In this document: positions 18,115-26,276 of the stretch, in pieces
How positions within the stretch are numbered: position 1 is the first letter of the stretch
Layout of the letters: every line of letters begins with the position of its first letter
From: Rhodopseudomonas pseudopalustris
GTDB lineage: Bacteria; Pseudomonadota; Alphaproteobacteria; Rhizobiales; Xanthobacteraceae
Reading direction: 5' to 3'
Length of the DNA stretch: 64,000 nt
NCBI RefSeq assembly: GCF_900110435.1
Contig: NZ_FODT01000002.1
Coordinates: 434,001 to 498,000 of the forward strand
The notes under the pieces: generated by a model
The model's input: only the letters and a program-made list of their open reading frames with translations
Told to the model about the DNA's origin: nothing
The model's database searches: none
Translations under genes and position numbers: made by a program

Positions 18115-18175
18115 ACCACTCTCAAGCCTGCAGTGTCCCGAATTGGTGCACCATGGGCGTGAAAGCGTTAATGGT

Positions 18176-18838
18176 TCATGAAAGTGACGAAAGCGCGGTG
18201 AATGCGTGCGGCCAAACTTCGAGGACGCCGCGATAGATCATGTCGAGCGCCACGTAGAGAATGATGGCGAGACCGACATAGGCGATCCAGCGGTGCTTCT
18301 GCAGCAGCTTGGCGATCACGGTCGCGGCGAGACCCATCAGCGCGATCGACAGGCCGAGGCCGAAGATCAGAATGATCGGGTGTTCGCGCGCGGCGCCCGC
18401 CACCGCGAGCACGTTGTCGAGCGACATCGAGACGTCGGCCAGCGTGATCTGCCACACCGCCTGCCCCAACGTCTTGGTCGGCCCGGCAGATGACGCGCCG
18501 ATTCGGCTGGCGTCCTCCGAAGCATCGTCGTCATCCGGATGCTGGGTTCGCAGCTCACGCCACATCTTCCAGCACACCCAGAGCAGCAGCACGCCGCCGG
18601 CCAGCAACAGGCCGAGGATCTGCAGCAATTGGACGGTGACGCTGGCGAACAGGATGCGCAGCACGGTGGCGGCGATGATGCCGATCAGGATCGCCTTGCC
18701 GCGCTGCTCTTTCGGCAGGCCAGCGGCGGCGAGGCCGATGACCACGGCGTTGTCGCCGGCGAGCACCAGGTCGATCATGATGACCTGCGCCAGAGCGGTC
18801 AGGCCTTCCGGGGTAAAGATCGTGAGAAATTCAGTCAT
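18176..18838 (-). CDS. TerC-family integral membrane protein
   Basis: The 220-residue protein has about seven hydrophobic segments with the TerC family acidic motifs in membrane context: IDLVLAGDNAVVIGLAAAGLP near the N-terminus and ADVSMSLDNVLAVAGAA in the second half. The two halves resemble each other, as in the family. A hydrophilic loop rich in Asp and Glu (DDDDASEDAS) joins them. TerC relatives export manganese or load metal onto secreted enzymes; in many bacteria they sit behind a manganese riboswitch. The leader here (18853-18919) is structured but does not match that riboswitch. Confidence 0.88.
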   Translation of the reverse strand: MTEFLTIFTPEGLTALAQVIMIDLVLAGDNAVVIGLAAAGLPKEQRGKAILIGIIAATVLRILFASVTVQLLQILGLLLAGGVLLLWVCWKMWRELRTQHPDDDDASEDASRIGASSAGPTKTLGQAVWQITLADVSMSLDNVLAVAGAAREHPIILIFGLGLSIALMGLAATVIAKLLQKHRWIAYVGLAIILYVALDMIYRGVLEVWPHAFTALSSLS

Positions 18839-18852
18839 GGGGCCTCTCCGTG

Positions 18853-18919
18853 AACGTCCAGTCCGACATCACAGTTCTTGCGAACTGCCAGAGGGGCCCG
18901 GTCCTTGGACGTTGATGTC
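18853..18919 (-). promoter_or_regulatory. Structured 5' leader candidate upstream of the TerC gene
   Basis: On the minus strand, in order: GACATC (18919-18914), AACGTCCA (18913-18906), a hairpin CAGTTC-GCAA-GAACTG (18887-18872), GATGTC (18870-18865) and TGGACGTT (18860-18853). GACATC pairs with GATGTC and AACGTCCA with TGGACGTT, interleaved, so they form either a pseudoknot or two exclusive folds. The hairpin has a GNRA-type tetraloop. The element ends 15 bases before the TerC start codon. The conserved GGGGAGUA and CUACC elements of the yybP-ykoY manganese riboswitch are absent. Confidence 0.45.
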
Positions 18920-18960
18920 TGAAGTCGTGGCACGACGGCGTCGGCGTCCGAAGGGTTAAT

Positions 18961-19266
18961 TCACTCGCTATTGGTTTGATCGGACAGCGGCATGAGACGC
19001 AGCAACTGGTCCGGGTCGATCAGGATCGAGACGGCGACGCCGGCATAGACAAGCAGCCCGGCTGCGTCGAGCCATTTCGCGCCTCGCAAGCGATCGCGTA
19101 GCAAAATACCGCCGAGGGCGACGCCGCCCGCGGCAGCCATCAGCAGCGCGGCGACCGTGGGCGTAACCGCGTCCGGCAGCACCACGTCCCGAAGCGCCAG
19201 CGTGACAGCGAGCAGCGCCAGCAGGCCGGCCACGACACAAAGCTTCACGCGATCCGCGTTGGGCAT
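18961..19266 (-). CDS. Small hypothetical membrane protein
   Basis: The 101-residue protein MPNADRVKLCVVAGLLALLAV... has three hydrophobic segments at about residues 9-25, 35-56 and 66-84. It ends with the polar DQTNSE. No family is recognised. It is on the same strand as and upstream of the TerC gene, with the structured leader between them, so it may be the first gene of that transcript. An overlapping frame on the same strand is arginine-rich and rejected. Confidence 0.6.
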   Translation of the reverse strand: MPNADRVKLCVVAGLLALLAVTLALRDVVLPDAVTPTVAALLMAAAGGVALGGILLRDRLRGAKWLDAAGLLVYAGVAVSILIDPDQLLRLMPLSDQTNSE

Positions 19267-19499
19267 ACGTTCCTCGAGCAGGGCTCCATTTCCTAGTGAT
19301 GGCGGTGGTTGCGATCAAGTGACGCAGCGTCGTAAAGGCCGCGCCGCCTTGTCGCAGGCAGGGCGCGGAATCGCGATCATGCCTCGGGCGGAACTGGCGG
19401 CGGTGGCGCTGAAATCCTGCCTTGAAAGAGGCGCTTGCGGAGGCCACGTGTCACCTAGTAGCGTTTTTCAACGCAATTGACGTCATTTCGAAAGTTGAC

Positions 19500-21398
19500 A
19501 TGCCGAAAGCTGTAACCTCCCGCACCGTCAAGACTTCCCGTAAGCCGTCGTCTCGCAAATCGGCGCCCGCCAAGCCGACCAAGCCCGCCAGCAAGAAATC
19601 CGCGTCCGCGGCGAGCCGGAAGCCGGCCAAGCTGCCGGAATGGAATCTGGCGGATCTGTATCCGGCGATCGATGCGCCGCAGGTTGCCGCCGATCTCGAC
19701 CGGCTGGATGCCGATTGCGCGTCGTTCGAAGCCGACTTCAAGGGCAAGCTCGCCGAGGAAGCCGCGAAGGACGGCGGCGGCGCGTGGCTGGCTTCCGCCG
19801 TCAGGCGCTACGAGGCGATCGAGGACCTTGCAGGAAGGCTCGGCTCCTATGCGGGCCTCGTCCATGCCGGCGACAGCGTCGATTCGGCCAAATCAAAGTT
19901 TTACGGCGACGTGTCCGAGCGGCTGACCGCGGCGTCGGTGCATCTGCTGTTCTTCGCGCTGGAACTCAACCGCGTCGACGACGAGGTGCTGGAGCGCGCG
20001 ATGCAGACACCCGAGCTCGGCCACTACCGGCCGTGGATCGAGGATCTGCGCAAGGACAAGCCGTATCAGCTTGAAGACCGCGTCGAGCAACTGTTCCATG
20101 AGAAGTCGCAGACCGGCTATGGCGCCTTCAACCGGCTGTTCGACCAGACCATCTCCGGCCTGCGCTTCAAGGTCGGCGGCAAGGAGCTGGCGATCGAGCC
20201 GACGCTGAACCTGTTGCAGGACCGCACGCCTGCGAAGCGCAAGGCGGCGGCCGACGCGTTGGCCAAGACATTCAAGGCGAATGAGCGCACCTTCGCGCTG
20301 ATCACCAACACGTTGGCCAAGGACAAGGAGATTTCCGACCGCTGGCGCGGCTTCGAGGATGTCGCCGATTCACGTCACCTCAACAACCGCGTCGAGCGCG
20401 AGGTGGTCGACGCGCTGGTCGCTTCGGTGCGCGGCGCCTATCCGCGGCTGTCGCATCGCTACTACAAGCTCAAGGCCGGCTGGTTCGGCAAGAAGAAGCT
20501 GCCGCATTGGGATCGCAACGCGCCGCTGCCATTCGCGGCCACCGGCAGCATCGCCTGGCCGGAAGCGCGCAATATGGTGCTGACCGCCTACAACGCGTTC
20601 TCGCCGGAGATGGCACGGATCGCCGAGCGTTTTTTCACCGATCGCTGGATCGATGCGCCGGTGCGTCCCGGCAAGGCGCCGGGTGCGTTCTCACACCCGA
20701 CCACGCCTTCTGCGCATCCCTACGTGCTGATGAACTACCAGGGCAAGCCGCGCGACGTGATGACGCTCGCCCACGAACTCGGCCACGGCGTGCATCAGGT
20801 GCTCGCCGCCGGCAACGGCGCGCTGATGGCGCCGACGCCGCTGACGCTGGCCGAAACCGCCAGCGTGTTCGGCGAGATGCTGACCTTCCGCCGGCTGCTG
20901 TCGCAGACCAAGAGCGTCAAGCAGCGCCAGGCGCTGCTCGCCGGCAAGGTCGAGGACATGATCAACACCGTGGTCCGGCAGATCGCGTTCTACTCTTTCG
21001 AACGCGCGATCCACACCGAGCGCCGCAGCGGCGAACTCACCGCGCAGCGGATCGGCGAGATCTGGCTGAGCGTGCAGGGCGAAAGTCTGGGACCCGCGAT
21101 CGACATCCGGCCGGGCTACGAGAATTTCTGGATGTACATCCCGCACTTCATCCATTCGCCGTTCTACGTCTACGCCTATGCGTTCGGCGACTGCCTCGTG
21201 AACTCGCTCTACGCGGTCTACGAAAATGCTCAGGAAGGCTTCGCCGATCGCTACCTCGCGATGCTCTCGGCCGGCGGCACCAAGCATTACTCCGAACTGC
21301 TCGCGCCGTTCGGTCTCGACGCCAAGGACCCGACATTCTGGGACGGCGGCCTGTCGGTGATCGCCGGCATGATCGACGAGCTGGAGGAGATGGGGTAG
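19500..21398 (+). CDS. M3-family oligoendopeptidase (PepF-like)
   Basis: The 632-residue protein begins with a Lys/Ser/Ala-rich stretch of about 45 residues, then the PepF/M3 fold (PEWNLADLYPAIDAPQ onward). The zinc site is H425-E-L-G-H429 in MTLAHELGHGVHQ, followed by the family segment TLAETASVFGEM with the third ligand glutamate. M3 peptidases degrade short peptides in the cytoplasm. The start is chosen as ATG 19500 although no good ribosome-binding site is visible; a TTG at 19422 is in frame. The basic N-terminal extension is longer than usual for PepF and may be partly untranslated. Confidence 0.9.
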   Translation: MPKAVTSRTVKTSRKPSSRKSAPAKPTKPASKKSASAASRKPAKLPEWNLADLYPAIDAPQVAADLDRLDADCASFEADFKGKLAEEAAKDGGGAWLASAVRRYEAIEDLAGRLGSYAGLVHAGDSVDSAKSKFYGDVSERLTAASVHLLFFALELNRVDDEVLERAMQTPELGHYRPWIEDLRKDKPYQLEDRVEQLFHEKSQTGYGAFNRLFDQTISGLRFKVGGKELAIEPTLNLLQDRTPAKRKAAADALAKTFKANERTFALITNTLAKDKEISDRWRGFEDVADSRHLNNRVEREVVDALVASVRGAYPRLSHRYYKLKAGWFGKKKLPHWDRNAPLPFAATGSIAWPEARNMVLTAYNAFSPEMARIAERFFTDRWIDAPVRPGKAPGAFSHPTTPSAHPYVLMNYQGKPRDVMTLAHELGHGVHQVLAAGNGALMAPTPLTLAETASVFGEMLTFRRLLSQTKSVKQRQALLAGKVEDMINTVVRQIAFYSFERAIHTERRSGELTAQRIGEIWLSVQGESLGPAIDIRPGYENFWMYIPHFIHSPFYVYAYAFGDCLVNSLYAVYENAQEGFADRYLAMLSAGGTKHYSELLAPFGLDAKDPTFWDGGLSVIAGMIDELEEMG

Positions 21399-21437
21399 GG
21401 AACGCCTAATCTCTGTATAACAATTGTTGAACTTGCT

Positions 21438-21476
21438 TCCATCCTCCGTTATACGTAACGTATAACGGAGGATGGA
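21438..21476. promoter_or_regulatory. 39-bp perfect palindrome over the toxin-antitoxin start, autoregulatory operator
   Basis: TCCATCCTCCGTTATACGT (21438-21456), one central A, then its exact reverse complement (21458-21476). The right arm contains the GGAGG ribosome-binding site of the antitoxin gene, whose ATG is 21480. An AbrB-type antitoxin bound here would block its own expression. As RNA, the hairpin would also hide the ribosome-binding site. Confidence 0.75.
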
Positions 21477-21479
21477 TTA

Positions 21480-21749
21480 ATGAACGAGCAGACCAAGATC
21501 GAATCCGGCCCGGGCCAGGTCGTCGCGACCGTCGAGATCAAGAAGATCGGAAACTCGTCGGGGCTGATCTTCTCGAAGGAATTGATGTCGCGCTTGAACC
21601 TGAGCGTCGGCGATCAGCTTTACGCCACGCTGACGCCTGATGGCGGCATCCGCTTTACGCCTTCCAATCCCGACTTCGAGAAAGCGATGGAAGTCGCGCG
21701 GCGGGGAATGAAGCGTTATCACAACGCTCTGGCGGAGCTCGCCAAATGA
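21480..21749 (+). CDS. AbrB/MazE-type antitoxin
   Basis: The 89-residue protein has a swapped-hairpin AbrB/SpoVT DNA-binding domain: VATVEIKKIGNSSGLIFSKELMSRLNLSVGDQLYATLTPDGGIRFT, which places the IGNS-type signature at about residue 21. The C-terminal helix (DFEKAMEVARRGMKRYHNAL) would wrap and neutralise the toxin. It overlaps the downstream Doc toxin gene by four bases (ATGA), the classical antitoxin-first order. The perfect palindrome just upstream is its probable operator. Doc toxins are more often paired with Phd antitoxins, so this is the hybrid AbrB-Doc type. Confidence 0.9.
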   Translation: MNEQTKIESGPGQVVATVEIKKIGNSSGLIFSKELMSRLNLSVGDQLYATLTPDGGIRFTPSNPDFEKAMEVARRGMKRYHNALAELAK

Positions 21750-22129
21750 GCGAGCCGATCTGGCTCACTCGGCAGATCATCGTCGCGATTCACGATGAGC
21801 AACTGGCCATTCATGGTGGCGCCGGGGGGCTGCGCGACGAAGGAATGCTCGAATCCGCGCTGGACCGCCCGCGCAATCGATGGACCTACGAGCAGGCCGA
21901 CTTGGCGGAGCTGGCCGCAGCATACGCCTTCGGCATCGCGCGCAATCATCCCTTCGTCGACGGCAACAAACGGACGTCGCTGCTCGCGCTTTACACCTTC
22001 CTCGGTGTCAACGGCATCGACTTCATCGTTCCAGAAGCAGATGCGGCGGCAATGATCCTCTCGCTCGCCGCCGGCGAAGTCAATGAGGCGAGCCTGACGC
22101 GTTGGATCAGGGACACTTGGCCGACTTAG
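21746..22129 (+). CDS. doc: Doc (death-on-curing) Fic-fold toxin
   Basis: The 127-residue protein contains the Doc/Fic catalytic motif HPFVDGNKRT at about residue 68, preceded by AAAYAFGIARN. The N-terminal region has the Doc pattern IHDEQLAIHGGAGGLRDEGMLESALDRP. Doc phosphorylates EF-Tu and stops translation; whether this copy keeps that activity is untested, but all signature residues are present. It is translationally coupled to the AbrB-type antitoxin. The normal length of the family (about 125) and the intact motif argue that the module is functional. Confidence 0.92.
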   Translation: MSEPIWLTRQIIVAIHDEQLAIHGGAGGLRDEGMLESALDRPRNRWTYEQADLAELAAAYAFGIARNHPFVDGNKRTSLLALYTFLGVNGIDFIVPEADAAAMILSLAAGEVNEASLTRWIRDTWPT

Positions 22130-22466
22130 AGCTTTTCAAACGAAGTGATGAGCTTGCTCGGCGCGCAGCTAGAGAACTTCGGCTGCAGCGCTCGGTCTGA
22201 TGATCAGCTGCAAATTGTGAGTGTGCACTGCGCAAATTCGCCGTCGTGACCCGCATAGCGGAATTATCAATGCAGTTGTTGCGAGTGCCTCCGAAATGCT
22301 TGTCCTGACGCTCGGTTGCGATCACACTGCGTCGTCGCAGGGACGGCAGCCGAGCTGATTTGGAATGATCCAAACTGGTTAGGTGCGTGCAGTGCAGCGC
22401 CGTTGCCCTCGCTTTGGGATTGCGCTAATGGCACAGCACTTTCGCGAAAATCGCTCGGAGAAGTCG
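22130..22466. repeat. Intergenic gap with a decayed interspersed repeat
   Basis: TTAGAGCTTTTCAAACGAAG near 22127-22147 and CAGCTAGAGAAC near 22170 resemble a degraded copy of the repeat at 8841-8946. The rest holds the promoter region of the oxidase subunit IV gene. I see no gene. Base composition is somewhat lower in GC than the surroundings. Confidence 0.4.
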
Positions 22467-22619
22467 ATGGCTGAGAAACACGACCTTGCCTACACCACCG
22501 CTTCGGGCAACGACTACGCTGCCCACGAGCAAACCTATGAAGGTTTCATCAAGCTGGTGAAGTATGGCTCGGCGGCTGTGATCGCGATCGTCGCCTTGAT
22601 GGCGATATTCCTGACTTGA
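22467..22619 (+). CDS. aa3-type cytochrome c oxidase subunit IV-like small protein
   Basis: The 50-residue protein starts MAEKHDLAYTTASGNDYAAHE at ATG 22467, behind CGGAGAAG. It has one transmembrane helix (YGSAAVIAIVALMAIFL) after a polar N-terminus. This matches the bacterial aa3-type oxidase subunit IV family (EHxxTY-type motif, here AHEQTYEGF), which in structures packs beside the oxidase core. Its position just upstream of the transhydrogenase genes is a recurring arrangement in Bradyrhizobiaceae. The main oxidase genes are not in this window. Confidence 0.82.
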   Translation: MAEKHDLAYTTASGNDYAAHEQTYEGFIKLVKYGSAAVIAIVALMAIFLT

Positions 22620-22697
22620 CGTTGACCTGAGTGCATCGCCCGAAAGCGGTGTCGGGACTGCTAGCTCACGCGCGCGCCAGGCGCCGCAGGAGGCTCC

Positions 22698-23822
22698 ATG
22701 AAAATTGCTGTTGCTAAAGAACTCGATACTTCTGAACCGCGTGTCGCGGCGACGCCGGACACGGTGAAGAAGCTGAAGGCGTTGGGCGCCGACATCGTTG
22801 TCGAGCCCGGCGCCGGCATCAGGTCCGGCCTGCTCGATGCCGAGTTCACCGCCGCCGGCGCGACCGTCAGTGCGGATGCGCTGAAGGACGCGGACATCGT
22901 TCTCAAAGTGAAGCGGCCGGAGGCGTCCGAACTCGCTGCCTACAAGCGCGGCGCGCTGGTGATGGCGATCATGGACCCGTACGGCAACGACGCCGCGCTG
23001 AAGTCGATGGCCGACGCCGGTGTTGTCGCCTTTGCGATGGAGCTGATGCCGCGCATCACCCGCGCGCAGGTGATGGACGTGCTGTCGAGCCAGGCCAACC
23101 TCGCGGGCTATCGCGCCGTGGTCGATGCGGCCGCACAGTTCGGCCGGGTGTTCCCGATGATGATGACCGCCGCCGGCACCGTTCCGGCCGCCAAGGTGTT
23201 CATCATGGGCGTCGGCGTCGCCGGTCTGCAGGCGATCGCGACGGCGCGCCGGCTCGGCGCCATCGTCACGGCGACCGACGTCCGCCCCGCCACCAAGGAG
23301 CAGGTCGAAAGCCTCGGCGCCAAGTTCCTCGCGGTCGAGGACGAGGAATTCAAGAACGCGCAGACCGCTGGCGGCTACGCCAAGGAAATGTCGAAAGAAT
23401 ATCAGGCCAAGCAGGCCGCGCTGACCGCCGAGCACATCAAGAAGCAGGACATCGTCATCACCACCGCGCTGATCCCGGGTCGTCCGGCGCCGCGTCTGGT
23501 CACCGCCGAGATGGTCCGCTCGATGAAGCCGGGTTCGGTGCTGGTCGATCTCGCGGTCGAGCGCGGCGGCAACGTCGAAGGCGCGAAGCCGGGCGAGGTG
23601 GTCGAGACCGACGGCGTCAAGATCGTCGGCTTCACCAACGTCGCCGGCCGCGTCGCGGCGTCGGCGTCGAGTCTGTATGCGCGCAATCTGTTCAGCTTCA
23701 TCGAGACGCTGATCGACAAGAATAGCAAGGCGCTGGCGGTGAATTGGGACGACGATCTGGTCAAGGCCACCGCGCTGACGCGCGATGGCGCCGTCGTTCA
23801 CCCGAACTTCCAGCCGAAGTAA
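22698..23822 (+). CDS. pntAA: NAD(P) transhydrogenase subunit alpha part 1
   Basis: The 374-residue protein MKIAVAKELDTSEPRVAATPDTVKK is the NAD(H)-binding domain I of proton-translocating transhydrogenase. Motifs: RITRAQVMDVLSSQANLAGYRAV, the Rossmann motif KVFIMGVGVAGLQAIATARRLGA, the mobile loop region after KEMSKEYQ, and IITTALIPGRPAP-type stretch VITTALIPGRPAPRL. GGAGG upstream is a strong ribosome-binding site. It heads a three-gene operon with pntAB and pntB, the split form known from Rhodospirillum. The complex uses the proton gradient to make NADPH from NADH at the inner membrane. Confidence 0.96.
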   Translation: MKIAVAKELDTSEPRVAATPDTVKKLKALGADIVVEPGAGIRSGLLDAEFTAAGATVSADALKDADIVLKVKRPEASELAAYKRGALVMAIMDPYGNDAALKSMADAGVVAFAMELMPRITRAQVMDVLSSQANLAGYRAVVDAAAQFGRVFPMMMTAAGTVPAAKVFIMGVGVAGLQAIATARRLGAIVTATDVRPATKEQVESLGAKFLAVEDEEFKNAQTAGGYAKEMSKEYQAKQAALTAEHIKKQDIVITTALIPGRPAPRLVTAEMVRSMKPGSVLVDLAVERGGNVEGAKPGEVVETDGVKIVGFTNVAGRVAASASSLYARNLFSFIETLIDKNSKALAVNWDDDLVKATALTRDGAVVHPNFQPK

Positions 23823-23834
23823 AGGAAAGCCGCC

Positions 23835-24158
23835 ATGGAGCATGTCGTACAGGCCGTCGATCCGTTTGTGTTTCGGCTGTCGATTTTCGTTCTGGCCGTG
23901 TTTGTCGGCTATTTCGTGGTGTGGGCGGTGACGCCCGCGCTGCATACCCCGCTGATGTCGGTCACCAACGCGATCTCCTCGGTGATCGTGGTCGGTGCAT
24001 TGCTGGCGGTCGGCGTTTCGCTGGTGGGCAGCGACAACGGGCCGCTGTGGGCGCGTGGCTTCGGCTTCGTCGCGCTGATCTTTGCAAGCGTCAACATCTT
24101 CGGCGGCTTCCTTGTCACCCAGCGTATGCTGGCGATGTACAAGAAGAAGCAGAAGTGA
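23835..24158 (+). CDS. pntAB: NAD(P) transhydrogenase subunit alpha part 2
   Basis: The 107-residue protein has three hydrophobic helices (about residues 14-35, 45-65, 72-95) and the family motif [28 protein letters not shown] at the end. It is the small membrane subunit of the three-subunit transhydrogenase. The gene starts 12 bases after pntAA and is followed 13 bases later by pntB, so the three are one operon. Confidence 0.95.
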   Translation: MEHVVQAVDPFVFRLSIFVLAVFVGYFVVWAVTPALHTPLMSVTNAISSVIVVGALLAVGVSLVGSDNGPLWARGFGFVALIFASVNIFGGFLVTQRMLAMYKKKQK

Positions 24159-24171
24159 TTAGGGGCCGTCG

Positions 24172-25575
24172 ATGAACGCCAATCTCTCCGCAGTCCTGTA
24201 TCTGATCGCAGGCGTCCTGTTCATCCTGTCGCTGCGCGGGCTGTCGTCGCCGGCGTCGAGCCGGCAGGGCAACTTCCTCGGCATGACCGGCATGGCGATC
24301 GCGGTCGCCACCACGCTGGCCGGCCATCCGCCGGCCGACCTCCTGGGTTGGGGGCTGGTCATCCTCGGCATCGCCATCGGCGGCGGCATCGGCGCGGTGA
24401 TCGCCCGCCGCGTGCCGATGACCTCGATGCCCGAACTGGTCGCCGCCTTCCACTCGCTGGTCGGCATGGCCGCGGTGCTGGTCGCCGCCGGCGCGTTCTA
24501 TGCGCCTGCCGCGTTCGACATCGGCGTCCCCGGCGACATCCACGGCTCCAGCCTGGTGGAAATGTCGCTCGGTGTCGCGATCGGCGCGCTGACCTTCACC
24601 GGCTCGGTGATCGCGTTCATGAAGCTGTCCGGCCGCATGAGCGGCGCGCCCATCATCCTGCCGGCGCGGCATGTGGTGAACATCGCGCTGTTCGTGCTGA
24701 TGATCGCGTCGATCGTCTATCTGGTCGCGACCCAGAGCGAGGTTGCGTTCTGGGTGATCACCGGCGTCGCGCTGCTGCTCGGCATCCTGATCATCATCCC
24801 GATCGGCGGCGCCGACATGCCGGTCGTGATCTCGATGCTGAACTCGTATTCGGGCTGGGCCGCGGCCGGCATCGGCTTCACGCTGGGCAACTCGGCGCTG
24901 ATCATCACCGGCGCGCTGGTCGGCTCCTCGGGTGCGATCCTGTCCTACATCATGTGTAAGGGCATGAACCGCTCCTTCATCTCGGTGATCCTCGGCGGCT
25001 TCGGCGGTGAGACCGCAGCCGCGGGCGGCGCCGGCGGCGAACAGCGCCCGGCCAAGCTCGGCTCGGCCGACGACGCGGCCTTCATCATGAAGAACGCGCA
25101 GAAGGTCATCATCGTGCCGGGCTACGGCATGGCGGTGGCGCAGGCCCAGCACGCGCTGCGCGAAATGGCCGACACGCTGAAGAAGGAAGGCGTCGAGGTG
25201 AAGTACGCGATTCATCCGGTCGCCGGCCGTATGCCGGGCCACATGAACGTGCTGCTCGCCGAAGCCAACGTGCCCTATGACGAGGTGTTCGAGCTCGAGG
25301 ACATCAACTCCGAGTTCCCGCAGGCCGACGTGGCCTTCGTGATCGGCGCCAACGACGTCACCAACCCGGCGGCCGAAGACGACAAGACCTCGCCGATCTA
25401 CGGCATGCCCGTGCTGCAGGTCTGGAAGGCCGGCACCGTGATGTTCATCAAGCGCTCGCTGGCGTCGGGCTACGCCGGCATCGACAATCCGCTGTTCTAT
25501 CGCGACAACACGATGATGCTGCTCGGCGACGCCAAGAAGATGACCGAGAACATCGTCAAGGCGATGAACCACTAA
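24172..25575 (+). CDS. pntB: NAD(P) transhydrogenase subunit beta
   Basis: The 467-residue protein has about eight membrane helices in its first 270 residues, including GGADMPVVISMLNSYSGWA, a conserved membrane segment of the proton channel. The NADP(H)-binding domain III follows: VIIVPGYGMAVAQAQHALREM (dinucleotide fold), HPVAGRMPGHMNVLLAEA, and GANDVTNPAAEDD. All are intact. An excellent terminator lies 22 bases after the stop codon, which closes the operon. Confidence 0.97.
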   Translation: MNANLSAVLYLIAGVLFILSLRGLSSPASSRQGNFLGMTGMAIAVATTLAGHPPADLLGWGLVILGIAIGGGIGAVIARRVPMTSMPELVAAFHSLVGMAAVLVAAGAFYAPAAFDIGVPGDIHGSSLVEMSLGVAIGALTFTGSVIAFMKLSGRMSGAPIILPARHVVNIALFVLMIASIVYLVATQSEVAFWVITGVALLLGILIIIPIGGADMPVVISMLNSYSGWAAAGIGFTLGNSALIITGALVGSSGAILSYIMCKGMNRSFISVILGGFGGETAAAGGAGGEQRPAKLGSADDAAFIMKNAQKVIIVPGYGMAVAQAQHALREMADTLKKEGVEVKYAIHPVAGRMPGHMNVLLAEANVPYDEVFELEDINSEFPQADVAFVIGANDVTNPAAEDDKTSPIYGMPVLQVWKAGTVMFIKRSLASGYAGIDNPLFYRDNTMMLLGDAKKMTENIVKAMNH

Positions 25576-25596
25576 AGCTCCGACGTCTCGAACGAC

Positions 25597-25630
25597 AAAC
25601 GCCCGGCCGAAAGGCCGGGCGTTTTCGTTT
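25597..25630 (+). terminator. Rho-independent terminator after pntB
   Basis: AAACGCCCGGCC (25597-25608), loop gaaa, GGCCGGGCGTTT (25613-25624), then a T-rich tail TTCGTTTT. The stem is perfect over 12 bp. Confidence 0.92.
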
Positions 25631-25654
25631 TGAGGCCAAACTAAATCGTGGCGT

Positions 25655-26176
25655 TCAACCACTTGGTTTGGCTGGAGCGTGGAGCAGCGCATCGGCCACA
25701 AAGGCGTCCTTGGCCGCCCGGTAACGTTCCATGGTTTGTCCGTCATGCGCCATCTTGAGAGCATTGTAGCTTTTCACCAGATCCGGATCGGCGCGCAGCG
25801 CGTCGACGAAGCGGTGGAAGACGTCCCATTCGCCACCCTTGGCCGTGAGTTGGATGCCGAGGTGAGGCGTGCGGTCCTCGTCCTCGAAGGCGGCGAACTC
25901 ATCTGTTCCGATCGAGCCAGGATTGCGGGCGAAGCGGGCGGCAAGCGCGGCTTCGACGGCTTGGAAATCCTTGCGCTCCACCCGCACGACAATATCGAGG
26001 TCGCCCTTGGTGAGACATCCCGGGACGGCCGTCGCGCCGACGTGCAGAACCTCGGCGGTCGCAGGGAGAAGCGCGTGAAGCTGCTGCTGCACGGCCGCGA
26101 ACAAGCGCTCGGCCGCCGCACGAGCCTGTTGGTGATCTGTGGCGACGTGGAACACATCGGGATGGGCCATCGTCAT
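25655..26176 (-). CDS. GrpB-family (UPF0157) nucleotidyltransferase-fold protein
   Basis: The 173-residue protein has the GrpB signature: HVGATAVPGCLTKGDLDIVVRV near residue 45, equivalent to the GSTA(V/I)PGxxxKxxxD motif of a nucleotidyltransferase fold, and FHRFVDALRADPDLVKSYNALK near the C-terminus. GrpB proteins are often mis-named as dephospho-CoA kinase domains; the function is unknown. ATG 26176 and ATG 26170 are both possible starts. It converges with the pntB terminator region. Confidence 0.82.
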   Translation of the reverse strand: MTMAHPDVFHVATDHQQARAAAERLFAAVQQQLHALLPATAEVLHVGATAVPGCLTKGDLDIVVRVERKDFQAVEAALAARFARNPGSIGTDEFAAFEDEDRTPHLGIQLTAKGGEWDVFHRFVDALRADPDLVKSYNALKMAHDGQTMERYRAAKDAFVADALLHAPAKPSG

Positions 26177-26231
26177 CTCAGGTCCAGAATGCGACCATGC
26201 GCCACTGCGTCTATTTACCTCCGACAGACGT

Positions 26232-26258
26232 TCATGCCCGGCGTAAGGCCGGGCATGA
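26232..26258. repeat. Hairpin between two minus-strand genes
   Basis: TCATGCCCGGC-gtaag-GCCGGGCATGA is a perfect 11-bp stem, 19 bases beyond the stop of the VOC gene. No T-run follows on the minus strand. The sequence resembles the common GTCATGCCCGGGC interspersed hairpin of the genus and may also act as a weak terminator. Confidence 0.55.
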
Positions 26259-26276
26259 CGGAGGTTGTTGTCAGCC

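Noticed and set aside
18853-18960. yybP-ykoY manganese riboswitch before the TerC gene
   Set aside because: The conserved GGGGAGUA and CUACC loop elements are not present, although position and gene would fit. I report it as a different structured leader.
22425-25764. Two long minus-strand frames opposite pntAA-pntAB-pntB
   Set aside because: They mirror strongly conserved transhydrogenase genes and show no domain of their own.
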